Of a stretch of DNA of 64,000 nucleotides, positions 27,181-36,125 are shown in pieces (the stretch's first letter is position 1; each line of letters opens with the position of its first letter). Source of the DNA: Bin55 sp965116055 (lineage in GTDB: Bacteria > Pseudomonadota > Gammaproteobacteria > Pseudomonadales > Azotimanducaceae); assembly GCA_965116055.1 (NCBI GenBank), contig OZ220466.1, forward strand, positions 124,001 to 188,000, written 5' to 3'. Under the pieces are notes generated by a model that saw only the letters and a list, made by a program, of their open reading frames with translations, did no database searches and had not been told where the DNA came from. Both the position numbers and the translations under genes were made by a program.

Positions 27181-28520
27181 ATGAACCAAATCGGACAAAA
27201 GATGCAAGTGAAACATCAATTCGGCACAGCGACAGCGTTTTCCATCGTCGTGGGTGGTATGGTCGGAACGGGCGTGTTCACAAGTCTCGGTTTTCAGCTC
27301 GCCGAATTCGAATCCGTCTTTACGCTCATGCTACTTTGGATACTAGGTGGGCTATGCGCGTTCTGCGGTGCGACCGCCTACTGCGAACTCGCAACAGCGA
27401 TCCCGCGCTCCGGTGGCGAATACACCTTTCTACGCGAGACCTTTCATCCAGCCGTAGGCTTTGTCGCGGGCTGGCTTTCCTTTACGGTGGGATTCTCCGC
27501 GCCTACTGCACTCGTTGCCATAACGTTCGGGGCCTATCTGGCCGCGGCAATTCCCAGCATTGATCCAAAACTTGCAGCAATCGGCCTCATCCTTATGGTC
27601 ACCGCGTTACACGCGTACAGTCATCGTTCGAGTGGCGGCTTCAAACCATCTTTACCGTCGTCAAAATCATCCTACTGCTTGGATTTTGCTGTGTGGCATT
27701 GCTCTTCGTTGATGCACCGCAAGATATTTCCTTTCTACCACACCATTCCGATCTGGATTTGATTAGCAGTAGCGGTTTCGCCGTGTCGTTGATCTACGTG
27801 AACTATGCCTATGCGGGTTGGAATTCGACGACCTACGTGACCGAAGAACTCGACCGGGGCGCGCATACAGTAAATCGTGCGCTGATGGTTGGCACCGGCA
27901 CCGTATTGATTCTTTATCTGCTGCTTAACGCCACGTTCTTACTCGTCGCACCGGTCAGCGCGATGAAAGGCCAAATCGAGATTGGCTTTGTTGTGGCATC
28001 CCATGCCTTTGGCACACTGGGCGCTCAAATCATGTCACTGATGCTTGCCATCATTCTGATCTCAACGCTTAGCTCGATGATTCTCGCTGGACCACGCGTG
28101 CTGGCGCGACTAGGGAAAGACTACCCCGTGCTCAAATGGTTAGCCAGAACTAATGCGAAAGGCGTCCCAGGTGCAGCGGTGGCATCTCAATCCATTCTCG
28201 CCCTCCTCTTTGTCCTAACCGGCACCTTCAATGAAATCCTGGTATTGGCTGGCTTATTACTCGGTGTGAGCTCGTTCGCCACGGTGTGTGCCGCACTCTG
28301 GCGACGCCACACCTACGGTAAACCGAAGTCGTACCGAATCCCGTTCTACCCACTACCGCCATGGATTTTTCTTATCGTGACAGGCGGGACGATCATCTAT
28401 GCCGCGTCTGCGCGTATGTGGGAAGGCATCGCCGCCATCGGCATGATTCTGATCGGCCTCTTCCTTTACGCAATCGTTAACTCAGTGAATAATCGAAACC
28501 AATCGGAACTCAAGAATTAG
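27181..28520 (+). pseudogene. APC-family amino acid permease, frameshifted
   Basis: Amino-acid/polyamine permease split into two frames. The first frame (ATG 27181) encodes helices 1-5, including FSIVVGGMVGTGVFTSLG, and runs off frame near 27635. The homologous reading resumes one base over as LQTIFTVVKIILLLGFCC and continues to 28520 (YAYAGWNSTTYVTEEL, helices 6-12). A single-base indel near 27630-27645 explains it. The rest of the gene shows no other lesion, so a sequencing error or very recent mutation is possible. Confidence 0.8.
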
Positions 28521-28667
28521 CCTCTTATTTCAAGATCATGCTTGATATCGAAGCGCCATTGCAATCCCCGCCAACAAACCCTTCCTCCGAACGATTTCGA
28601 TGTAGGCCAGCTGTCATACAATAAGATAGATGTTAAAATAGTTGTTCAACGAACCGAGCCGCATCCA

Positions 28668-28994
28668 ATGCACGACAAAATACAGCACGTTACCGACGAG
28701 ACATGGGATGAAGAAATCTTGAAGTCGGAAAGTCCCGTATTGGTCGACTATTGGGCTGAGTGGTGTGGGCCATGCAAAATGATCGCACCGATTCTCGACG
28801 AGATCGCTGACGAGTACGGCGATCGGTTGAAGATTTACAAAATGGACATTGACGAAAATACTGAAACACCGCCAAAGTACGGCGTTCGCGGTATTCCCAC
28901 GTTAATGCTGTTCAAATCTGGGCAGATGGAAGCTGCGAAAATCGGCGTTGTGCCTAAAAAACAACTCACCGCATTTCTTGATCAGTTCGTCTAG
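28668..28994 (+). CDS. trxA: thioredoxin
   Basis: 108-residue cytosolic disulphide reductase from ATG 28668; an upstream ATG-like extension to 28542 lacks family similarity. Redox site WCGPC (C33, C36), cis-Pro in GVRGIPTLMLF, and the usual five-strand layout. Length and motif match E. coli thioredoxin 1. No rho gene follows, unlike in E. coli. Confidence 0.95.
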   Translation: MHDKIQHVTDETWDEEILKSESPVLVDYWAEWCGPCKMIAPILDEIADEYGDRLKIYKMDIDENTETPPKYGVRGIPTLMLFKSGQMEAAKIGVVPKKQLTAFLDQFV

Positions 28995-29039
28995 ATTTTC
29001 CGCACCCGCTTGTATTGCACTAGATCGGAGTAATAGCGT

Positions 29040-29393
29040 ATTTCACAAGGATTTGACTTAGAGAGCGCTCGCGAAGGCGATGCGTTAGTTGTATCTGTCT
29101 CCGGTCGCGTGGATGGGACCAACGCGCAGAGCTTTGATAGCTCGCTTGATGAATTAATTGAAGAAACCTGCAAAGCTGTCGTCTTGGATTTGGCAGGTTT
29201 GTCATACATGAGCAGTGCTGGCTTACGCAGCATCTTAATGACTGCCAAGCGTCTACAGACACGGAAGGCGAACTTAGCGCTTTGCAGCCTGCGGCCAACT
29301 ATCAATGAAATCTTTCAGATCGCCGGATTTGATCGTATTCTTGATGTCTGCACAAGTCGCGGCGACGCGATTGCCAAGGTGACCAACAGTTAG
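29040..29393 (+). CDS. STAS-domain anti-anti-sigma factor-like protein
   Basis: Single STAS domain. The phosphorylatable Ser lies in LSYMSSAGLRS. The first canonical start in frame is GTG 29109, but coding similarity clearly extends upstream (LVVSVSGRVDG is the first beta hairpin of the fold). In that frame a stop lies at 29034, leaving only CGT and ATT before the reading begins, so ATT 29040 with GGAG at 29027-29030 is the best start (117 residues). Such proteins are dephosphorylated by PP2C phosphatases like the one at 30538-31725 and then sequester an anti-sigma kinase; the kinase gene is not nearby. Confidence 0.75.
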   Translation: MSQGFDLESAREGDALVVSVSGRVDGTNAQSFDSSLDELIEETCKAVVLDLAGLSYMSSAGLRSILMTAKRLQTRKANLALCSLRPTINEIFQIAGFDRILDVCTSRGDAIAKVTNS

Positions 29394-29650
29394 TCCATAC
29401 TAACGACGCGTATTCGAGTACGCGATTCACTATTCTTACTATGATCTCGCGGCACTGCCGAGATTGACTTATACGAAGACCAAACTCGTCATTGCCCGAA
29501 CACTCACAAACGCTGCGAAGATGAGGTGAGGTGGGCCGTTAGCTAACTAAACGGTTCGCAAGATCAGCGAGTTAATCCAGGATCCAACGCGCTTTTAAAC
29601 GACGCTGTACCTGAACCTTACGCCTTTACTAACCTACGAATTCCTGCCGA

Positions 29651-30412
29651 TCAGTGGTTCCACCAAGGTAAGTCCGACCACGACCGTAAGTCCAATTCAT
29701 GCGTCCATACGGAACGGTGCTGGTTGGCGAGATACCAGTATGCATCGGCGATCTTTTCAGGTAGCATGAGCCCATCGGTCGCACCGCGGGTTTCTCGTAA
29801 TGCGCGATAGCGGTCGGGCCCAAGCATCTTACCGAGCGTATCCGGGGCATCAACCGCTCCATCCACCACCACGTGCGCCACATGAATTCCTTTCGGCGAG
29901 AATTCAGCATTGAGGGACTGACACAACATACGCCGAGCACCCATCGCAGCCGCATGCGAATGCTGACCAGCGTTCCCTCGCATCGCTGCGGTCGCCGAAG
30001 TGACGATGATCGTGCCACGTTGACGTTCGGCCATGTAAGGCGTTATAGCTTGGGCTAATCGAAACAACCCAAACGTCGCGAGACGCCAACCCATCTCAAA
30101 CGCCTTTAGACTCGTATCGCCTAATGCTCGGTTGCCAATCTGTGCTCCAAGGTTGTATACCGCCACTTCAATGGGACCAACAGCCGATTCAATGGCCTTC
30201 ACGCGCTCTTCAATCACATTTTCGTCAACAGCATTTATGAGATGGCCACTTGCACTACCGCCGTTACTCTCAATATCGCTTACAAGTGTTTGAAGGCCTG
30301 CTTTGTCGCTGCGGCGACACAACACCGCATGAAAACCTTCGCGGGCGAAGCGTTTTCCTACGGTGCCGCCGATACCTGCGCCGGCGCCTATGACGAGGCA
30401 GACTGGTTTCAT
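29651..30412 (-). CDS. short-chain dehydrogenase/reductase family protein
   Basis: 253-residue Rossmann protein. NAD(P)-binding GAGAGIGGTVGKRFA (8-22) and VYNLGAQIG, where NNAG is usual. The segment that normally holds catalytic YxxxK reads QHSHAAAMGARR, so both Tyr and Lys are absent, although a Ser in the preceding TSATAAMRG is present. The C-terminal half (GIHVAHVVVDGAVDAP) is typical of a divergent SDR subgroup. It may be a non-classical reductase or a binding protein; substrate unknown. Confidence 0.82.
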   Translation of the reverse strand: MKPVCLVIGAGAGIGGTVGKRFAREGFHAVLCRRSDKAGLQTLVSDIESNGGSASGHLINAVDENVIEERVKAIESAVGPIEVAVYNLGAQIGNRALGDTSLKAFEMGWRLATFGLFRLAQAITPYMAERQRGTIIVTSATAAMRGNAGQHSHAAAMGARRMLCQSLNAEFSPKGIHVAHVVVDGAVDAPDTLGKMLGPDRYRALRETRGATDGLMLPEKIADAYWYLANQHRSVWTHELDLRSWSDLPWWNH

Positions 30413-30537
30413 GTGATAGATCTCCTATCCGACTAATTAAATTTGCTTGATCGCGAGGATCGACTATCCAGATACCATACTTGGCTTCGCGCAAAATCTC
30501 AAGGTTAAACAAACCTGGCCTAAAAACAACAGGTTCG

Positions 30538-31725
30538 CTATTCGGGCGAACCGATGCACAAAGTCAAACAGGTAATGTCGTCCGACTGCGGAAAGTCGCC
30601 AACGAACGCATGGACACTGTCGAATATCGCCTTGGTCGCAGCCTTCGCATCGCTAAAGCCACCATGCGCGAATACCTCGCCGAAACGTTCCATACCAAAT
30701 AGCGTTTCGTCTTTATCTTCCGCTTCATTCACACCATCGGTATAGAACACCAATGTATCCCCATCTTGGAGTTCCATGCTGTGACTCGTGTAGTTGTAAT
30801 CGCTGGCAATCCCTAGTGCAACGCCATCATGGGGATCAACTACTGAGTTTCGACCATCACGGTGTACGATCATCATCGGATTATGCCCGCCATTACAGTA
30901 GCTGAGTACCTTCGAGTTCGGATCATAGATGGCGTAAATCATCGTAACGAACATCATTGAATCATTGTCTGCGCACAAAATATTGTTTACGATGCGAACG
31001 ACCTCGGCAGGATCCGATCGTTCCGCTGCCGCACTCTTCAATAGAGTCCGGCTGACCATCATGAAGAGCGCTGCCGGCACTCCCTTACCTGATACATCGG
31101 CAATAGCTAACCCAATGCGCCCATCATCCAACTTGTAGAAATCGTAAAAGTCGCCCCCAATTTCGCGGGCCGCAACCATGTTAGCGTACAAACGATGCGA
31201 TGGCTCATTAATAAAACTTGTGGGGAGGATGCTCTGCTGCATTGATTTGGCAACACCTAGCTCATTCTCTATGGAGACCAGGCGATTGCGGGCATCTACC
31301 GCCTCACGCCATGACATAAGATTTTTAAGCGTACGGTCGATGGTGACACGTAAATCGTTGAAATCCACCGGTTTCACAACGAAATCAAACGCGCCCAGAT
31401 TCATGGCCTGACGGATGTTTTTCATGTCGCCATAGGCTGATACGACAACCGAGTGCAAGTCTTGTCTGAGCGTTTCCATGTGCGAAAGCAACTCTAAACC
31501 GTCCATGCGCGGCATATTGATATCAGTAAGAACCATATCAATACTGCCGTTGCTTCGTAGAAGGTCAAGCGCTTCTTCGCCATTACCAGCAAATTCGAAG
31601 TGATAGAGCCCACGTCGAATTTCGCGACGCATACGCTGTCGAACGAGCGCTTCTAGATCAGGTTCGTCATCAACAACCAGGATCGTGAATGGCTGGGAAA
31701 CTTCAGCTTCTACAGACTCGGCCAT
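30538..31725 (-). CDS. response regulator with PP2C/SpoIIE phosphatase output
   Basis: 395 residues. Receiver domain about 12-130: acidic DDEPDLEAL, phospho-acceptor Asp in DINMPRMDG, Lys in VVKPVDFND. A linker with coiled-coil character follows (about 135-170), then an RsbU/SpoIIE-type Ser/Thr phosphatase (about 185-392) with metal ligands in REIGGDFYDFYKL, IADVSGKGVPAALFM and FYTDGVNEAED. It should dephosphorylate a STAS protein on signal from an unseen histidine kinase. The STAS gene at 29040 is the obvious candidate partner, although it lies on the other strand with the SDR between. Confidence 0.9.
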   Translation of the reverse strand: MAESVEAEVSQPFTILVVDDEPDLEALVRQRMRREIRRGLYHFEFAGNGEEALDLLRSNGSIDMVLTDINMPRMDGLELLSHMETLRQDLHSVVVSAYGDMKNIRQAMNLGAFDFVVKPVDFNDLRVTIDRTLKNLMSWREAVDARNRLVSIENELGVAKSMQQSILPTSFINEPSHRLYANMVAAREIGGDFYDFYKLDDGRIGLAIADVSGKGVPAALFMMVSRTLLKSAAAERSDPAEVVRIVNNILCADNDSMMFVTMIYAIYDPNSKVLSYCNGGHNPMMIVHRDGRNSVVDPHDGVALGIASDYNYTSHSMELQDGDTLVFYTDGVNEAEDKDETLFGMERFGEVFAHGGFSDAKAATKAIFDSVHAFVGDFPQSDDITCLTLCIGSPE

Positions 31726-32004
31726 CTCATGTTGCCGGCACTAACTCAGATCAATCAAGAAAAACGAAGTTGCTTTCAATCATGGACGCGCAACTAGCTC
31801 AATAAGTATTTTAGGTTCGTGCAACCGCTTGGCATGTTGAGAGCAATGACCGCAAAACATCACCGACCCTTACGCCCTGTAACGTTCACCTTATATGATC
31901 CACATCATGGCAATCTCCAAAGCATAGCGTTCAAACAAGCCAAATACTCATACATTGAAAAAGCATACTACGCATCAGCCTCATTGCCATAGCCCCATGG
32001 TAAG

Positions 32005-32859
32005 TTAGGTTCTTAAATAGATACCGGGCCGACGATTCCAACGCATGGGGAACTCAGGGTCGCGCGTCAAAATTTCTGGCGGGACGGAGCCTTGCCAATC
32101 CTCCGGTACCTCATTGGATTTGCGGTAATACCACCCTAATAACACAGTACGCCTAGACCTTGATTGATTAGCATGCGTGCTATGCAAAAGACGCGCATCG
32201 CCGATCAGAAGTTGACCTGTTTTGACCGGCACATCCCTAGCCTCCGCATGATCGAAAAACATCCACTCATTCGTCTCTTGAATGTCATAGCCGCCACCTT
32301 CATGCGCTTGTACTAAATGATCGTGCAACTCCAGTCTTTTTAGGTGGCTGCCAGGAATCACGCGAAGACAACCGTTCTCCACACTTGTGTCAGTCAAATA
32401 CCAGTTTAAAAAAACCTGTTGCGGCCAAGGCGATAAACTCATCGGATCATCCCACCTTGCCCAATCTTGATGCCAATACAACGGAGGTGCACTCGGCGGC
32501 TTCGAAATGATCTGAAACACACCACCGGATTTCAGATCACTGATTGACAACGCATCCATGATAGCTGCAGGATGGTCGATTAAGTCATCGACTACTTCGT
32601 CCTGAGGTAAGTCAGGCATGCGCCTTGAGCGATGGCGGATCCCGCTGATTTTGATGTCGGAACCCTGAAATTTCCACTGAGGTGGATGTTCCGTCCGTTC
32701 AAGCCAGGCGTCCGACCAACGCCGCAAACGATCAATCGCGCCGTCCGGCATGCAACCGTTGACCAGGCAGTAGCCGTCGTCTAACAACTGCTGGCGCGCC
32801 CGCTGAACCTCTTGGTCGTCGAGTTGCACGTTGCTTCTCACCTGGGTTGCTTGACTCAC
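32005..32859 (-). CDS. phytanoyl-CoA dioxygenase (PhyH) family protein
   Basis: 284-residue Fe(II)/2-oxoglutarate oxygenase on a cupin (DSBH) fold. Iron ligands: HQD in LYWHQDWARW (about 155-164) and the distal His in RLLHSTHANQSRSRR, whose Arg would bind 2-oxoglutarate. Start GTG 32859, one base after the TlpA-like gene's stop. The cluster of acyl-CoA genes upstream suggests hydroxylation of a branched or secondary-metabolite acyl substrate, but PhyH proteins are diverse. Confidence 0.87.
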   Translation of the reverse strand: MSQATQVRSNVQLDDQEVQRARQQLLDDGYCLVNGCMPDGAIDRLRRWSDAWLERTEHPPQWKFQGSDIKISGIRHRSRRMPDLPQDEVVDDLIDHPAAIMDALSISDLKSGGVFQIISKPPSAPPLYWHQDWARWDDPMSLSPWPQQVFLNWYLTDTSVENGCLRVIPGSHLKRLELHDHLVQAHEGGGYDIQETNEWMFFDHAEARDVPVKTGQLLIGDARLLHSTHANQSRSRRTVLLGWYYRKSNEVPEDWQGSVPPEILTRDPEFPMRWNRRPGIYLRT

Positions 32860-32860
32860 T

Positions 32861-33343
32861 TTATTGCGATATAGCCTTGAGTAGTGCTGCTCGAGTGGTG
32901 GAGCCCCTGATCACTGTCTGCAAATGACCTTCGGGATTGATTATTAGAGTATGTGGAATAAATCCCGGCCTCGGCTCCCCCCAAATCTCGCGCGGGTCGG
33001 TTAATAGATCTGGATACTTGGCATCAAACTGCTCTTTCTGCGCTGCCAATTGCGCACCTTGTAAGCCGTCAAAATTCATGCCTAACACAATGACGTTGTA
33101 CTGTTCGCGCTGACGGTGAATCGTATTAAGAATACGGGTTTCGTCGTGACACGGACTACACCAGATAGCCCAGTACGCAATAATCACCCACTGACCGACC
33201 GCCTCGTCAAAATTGATCGCGGTACCGTTGTCCAACGGATAGTCGTATGCGTCAGAAAGTCCTACGCATGCAACTGCCAAGCATCCGGTAATGCATAGCG
33301 CGAACCTTCGCCGGGCCCTCAAAGTGGTAGTAGGCAAGGCCAT
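32861..33343 (-). CDS. TlpA-like thioredoxin-fold protein, exported
   Basis: 160 residues with an N-terminal RARRRFALCITGCLAVACVG signal. A lipobox-like ITGC (C21) may make it a lipoprotein, though the hydrophobic core before it is short; otherwise it is cleaved further on. Redox site WCSPC within the AYWAIWCSPCHDE stretch, and PHTLIINPEG follows with the cis-Pro. Likely reduces or matures a periplasmic disulphide or c-type cytochrome apoprotein. Tight spacing puts it in the same transcript as PhyH. Confidence 0.82.
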   Translation of the reverse strand: MALPTTTLRARRRFALCITGCLAVACVGLSDAYDYPLDNGTAINFDEAVGQWVIIAYWAIWCSPCHDETRILNTIHRQREQYNVIVLGMNFDGLQGAQLAAQKEQFDAKYPDLLTDPREIWGEPRPGFIPHTLIINPEGHLQTVIRGSTTRAALLKAISQ

Positions 33344-33384
33344 AAGTTAGCGCATCCCGTGTCGCTTGATTAAAGTAAACGGCA

Positions 33385-34218
33385 TCAACGTCCTTGAAAT
33401 ACCGGCAGCGGTTTTCCGTCGAATGCCGCGCGAAGGGCTTTTGCAGCGTCTTCCGTGCGCATTAATTCGCTGAACAACTCCGCCTCGCGTCGCAATCCTT
33501 CCTGTAACGACAAATTAATGCCTTCTCGGATCGCTCGCTTCGCATTTGCCAGAGCTCGCGGCGCACGTTTCGCCAAATTCTCGGCAAATTCTGCCACTTC
33601 GCGACGAAACGTCGCTAAATCCGCCGACAGTACGCGACTTACCACACCAAGTTCAAGTGCCACTGCTGGCGTAAACACCGTACCGTGCAATATCAAATCA
33701 AGCGCCTTGGCAGGGCCGAGTAAGCGCGCGAAGCGTTGAGTGCCGCCTCCGCCCGGCAAGATGCCAACGCCAGTCTCGGGCAACCCAAGCCTGAAGTCTC
33801 CAGCGCGGGCAAGACGAAAATCACAGGCCAATGCAAGTTCTAAGCCGCCACCTAACGCCATGCCGTTGATTCCGGCAACCGTTACCGCGTCCATTGATTC
33901 GAGGTGGTCCATCACACCTCGTAAACCCCTTGGACGCTTGGATTGGGCCGTGGTCTTTTGTACTGAGATCGGTTTGCTTGGGGTAGCGCGAACCTGACGT
34001 TCCGCAGTAGTCGCCAATTCATCAACCTCGTAATGTCGCACGAATATGTCGTCCGATCCGCCTGTAAGCACGACCACGCGTACATCGGATCTCAATCCTT
34101 CCAGAGCGACTAACAATTCTTCGGAACCAGCCGCGTTGATCGTGTGTCGGGGCGGGTTAGTCAATGCAATGGTTGCAACGAACCCGTGATGTTCTACCTT
34201 GACGTGCAATTGATTCAC
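33385..34218 (-). CDS. enoyl-CoA hydratase/isomerase family protein
   Basis: 277-residue crotonase-fold enzyme. VVVLTGGSDDIFVRHYEVDE and INGMALGGGLELALACDFR form the CoA/oxyanion site, with LGLPETGVGILPGGGGTQRF following as in true enoyl-CoA hydratases (Glu in LPETGVG). An unusual insertion, rich in Lys/Arg (about 78-95), separates the first two segments. Start GTG 34218 overlaps the PrpE-like stop by one base, so the two are co-translated. Confidence 0.9.
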   Translation of the reverse strand: MNQLHVKVEHHGFVATIALTNPPRHTINAAGSEELLVALEGLRSDVRVVVLTGGSDDIFVRHYEVDELATTAERQVRATPSKPISVQKTTAQSKRPRGLRGVMDHLESMDAVTVAGINGMALGGGLELALACDFRLARAGDFRLGLPETGVGILPGGGGTQRFARLLGPAKALDLILHGTVFTPAVALELGVVSRVLSADLATFRREVAEFAENLAKRAPRALANAKRAIREGINLSLQEGLRREAELFSELMRTEDAAKALRAAFDGKPLPVFQGR

Positions 34219-36116
34219 TATGTCGATTCCATCATGCCTGCATGGGTTAACGTGATGCGGAGTTCATCAAGCACGCCAGGGTCGTCAATTGTCGACGGGG
34301 TAGTGAATTCATCACCGTCTACCATCTTGCGCATCGTCTGTCGCAAGATTTTTCCTGAGCGTGTTTTTGGCAGACGCTTGACGATCACACTACGCTTAAA
34401 GTTCGCGAAAGGTCCCACGGTTTCTCGCACCAGTTGCACCAACTCCTTTTGCAAAGACTCGGGCGAGAGGTTGAGACCGTCTTTCAAAAGTATCAAACCA
34501 ATCGGTATTTGACCTTTCTCAGCATCACGAATGCCAATCACCGCGCATTCAGCGACTGCGGGATGCGCTGCAACTGCTTCTTCGAGCTGCCCGGTTGAAA
34601 GGCGATGACCCGCAACATTCATGACATCATCGGTTCGACTCATGATGTACACATAACCGTCCTCATCCCGATAACCGCTATCACCTGTTGCGTAGTAACC
34701 TTCGAAAGCAGACCAATACGATGCCTTGTATCGGTCGTGGTCCCGCCATATGGTCGGTAACGAACCCGGCGGCAACGGTGACGCCACGACGACGTGGCCA
34801 TGTTCATTCCACGATGCTTCGTCGCCTTGGTCCGTGAGAATGCGGACATCGTACCCAGGCACCGGTAAGGAGACCGAGCCTGGCTTCATAGGTTTCAGAC
34901 CATACCCTGCCATATTGGCACAGATTGACCAACCTGTTTCCGTCTGCCACCAATGATCGATCACCGGGACATTGAGATGATTGTCCAACCAATGCCAGGT
35001 AGGAGGATCACAACGTTCGCCCGCCACGAACAGGTACTCAAGCGATGAAATGTCGTAGCGTCGAAGCAGCTCGCAATCAGGATCCTCCTTCCTAATCGCC
35101 CGAAACGCCGTCGGAGCCACGAAGAATGTCTTGACCTGATGTTCGGCAATCACTCGCCAAAACGTTCCAGCATCCGGCGTTCGAACCGGCTTGCCTTCAA
35201 ACAATATCGTCGTACAGCCCTTGAATAAAGGTCCGTACACGATGTATGAATGACCTACCACCCAACCGACATCCGAGGCGGCCCAAAACACATCCCCGTG
35301 ATTGACACCGTAAATCGCGCTCATGCTAGCAGTGAGCGCCACGGCATGTCCGCCGTTGTCTCGAACCACGCCTTTTGGCCGTCCAGTCGTACCTGACGTG
35401 TACAGAATGTAGAGCGGATCCCACGCCGAGACCTCGACGACCTCCGCGTCAAGTGCAACCGCTTCCCATTCGTCCCAATCAAGATCACGCCCGTTGAGGA
35501 GCGCGGCTTCGCATTGCGTGCGTTGCTTAACGACTACGCGTTCGACCGCATGATTTGCAAGCGCTAAGGCGTCGTCGACCAAGGGTTTATAGGGAATCGT
35601 TTTATCGAACTCAAGCCCGCAAGACGCTGTTAACAGCAACTTCGGTTCAGCATCATCAATACGCATCGCCAATTCTTTGGACGCGAATCCGCCGAATACA
35701 ACCGAGTGAATTGCCCCTAAACGGGCGCAAGCAAGCATGGCGATCACCGCTTCCGGGATCATCGGCAGATAAATCACCACCCGATCGCCTTTGCCTACAC
35801 CTAGCTGGCGCATACCTCCAGCAACCTTCCTGACACGGGCACAAAGCTCGTCAAACGTGTAAGTCGTTACAGAGTTCGTAGATGGCGAGTCGTAAATCAA
35901 TGCCAAGGCATCACCACGACCTGCGCTAATGTGACGGTCTACTGCCAGCCAGCAACTGTTTAGAGTGCCGCCGGCAAACCAGCGCCAACTGCCATTGGCA
36001 TCCTGACTTAGAATCGTCTGGGGCGGTTTAAACCAATCAATTTCACCTTGCCGACGCGCCCAGAACGCAGCGGGATCCTCAATAGATAGGCGATAGTCTT
36101 CTTCGTACGTCGGCAT
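34218..36116 (-). CDS. prpE: propionate/acyl-CoA ligase, PrpE-like
   Basis: 632-residue ANL-family AMP-forming ligase of the acetyl/propionyl-CoA synthetase subgroup. Motifs: YILYTSGTTGRPKG (P-loop, about 236-249), WWQTETGW, YATGDSGYRDEDGY and the acetylatable Lys in PKTRSGKILR near 604. Length and the opening YEEDYRLSIEDPAAFWA favour PrpE over Acs. It activates propionate or a related short acid, feeding the neighbouring hydratase and CoA-transferase genes. Exact substrate specificity is inferred. Confidence 0.88.
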   Translation of the reverse strand: MPTYEEDYRLSIEDPAAFWARRQGEIDWFKPPQTILSQDANGSWRWFAGGTLNSCWLAVDRHISAGRGDALALIYDSPSTNSVTTYTFDELCARVRKVAGGMRQLGVGKGDRVVIYLPMIPEAVIAMLACARLGAIHSVVFGGFASKELAMRIDDAEPKLLLTASCGLEFDKTIPYKPLVDDALALANHAVERVVVKQRTQCEAALLNGRDLDWDEWEAVALDAEVVEVSAWDPLYILYTSGTTGRPKGVVRDNGGHAVALTASMSAIYGVNHGDVFWAASDVGWVVGHSYIVYGPLFKGCTTILFEGKPVRTPDAGTFWRVIAEHQVKTFFVAPTAFRAIRKEDPDCELLRRYDISSLEYLFVAGERCDPPTWHWLDNHLNVPVIDHWWQTETGWSICANMAGYGLKPMKPGSVSLPVPGYDVRILTDQGDEASWNEHGHVVVASPLPPGSLPTIWRDHDRYKASYWSAFEGYYATGDSGYRDEDGYVYIMSRTDDVMNVAGHRLSTGQLEEAVAAHPAVAECAVIGIRDAEKGQIPIGLILLKDGLNLSPESLQKELVQLVRETVGPFANFKRSVIVKRLPKTRSGKILRQTMRKMVDGDEFTTPSTIDDPGVLDELRITLTHAGMMEST

Positions 36117-36125
36117 GACGATGCA

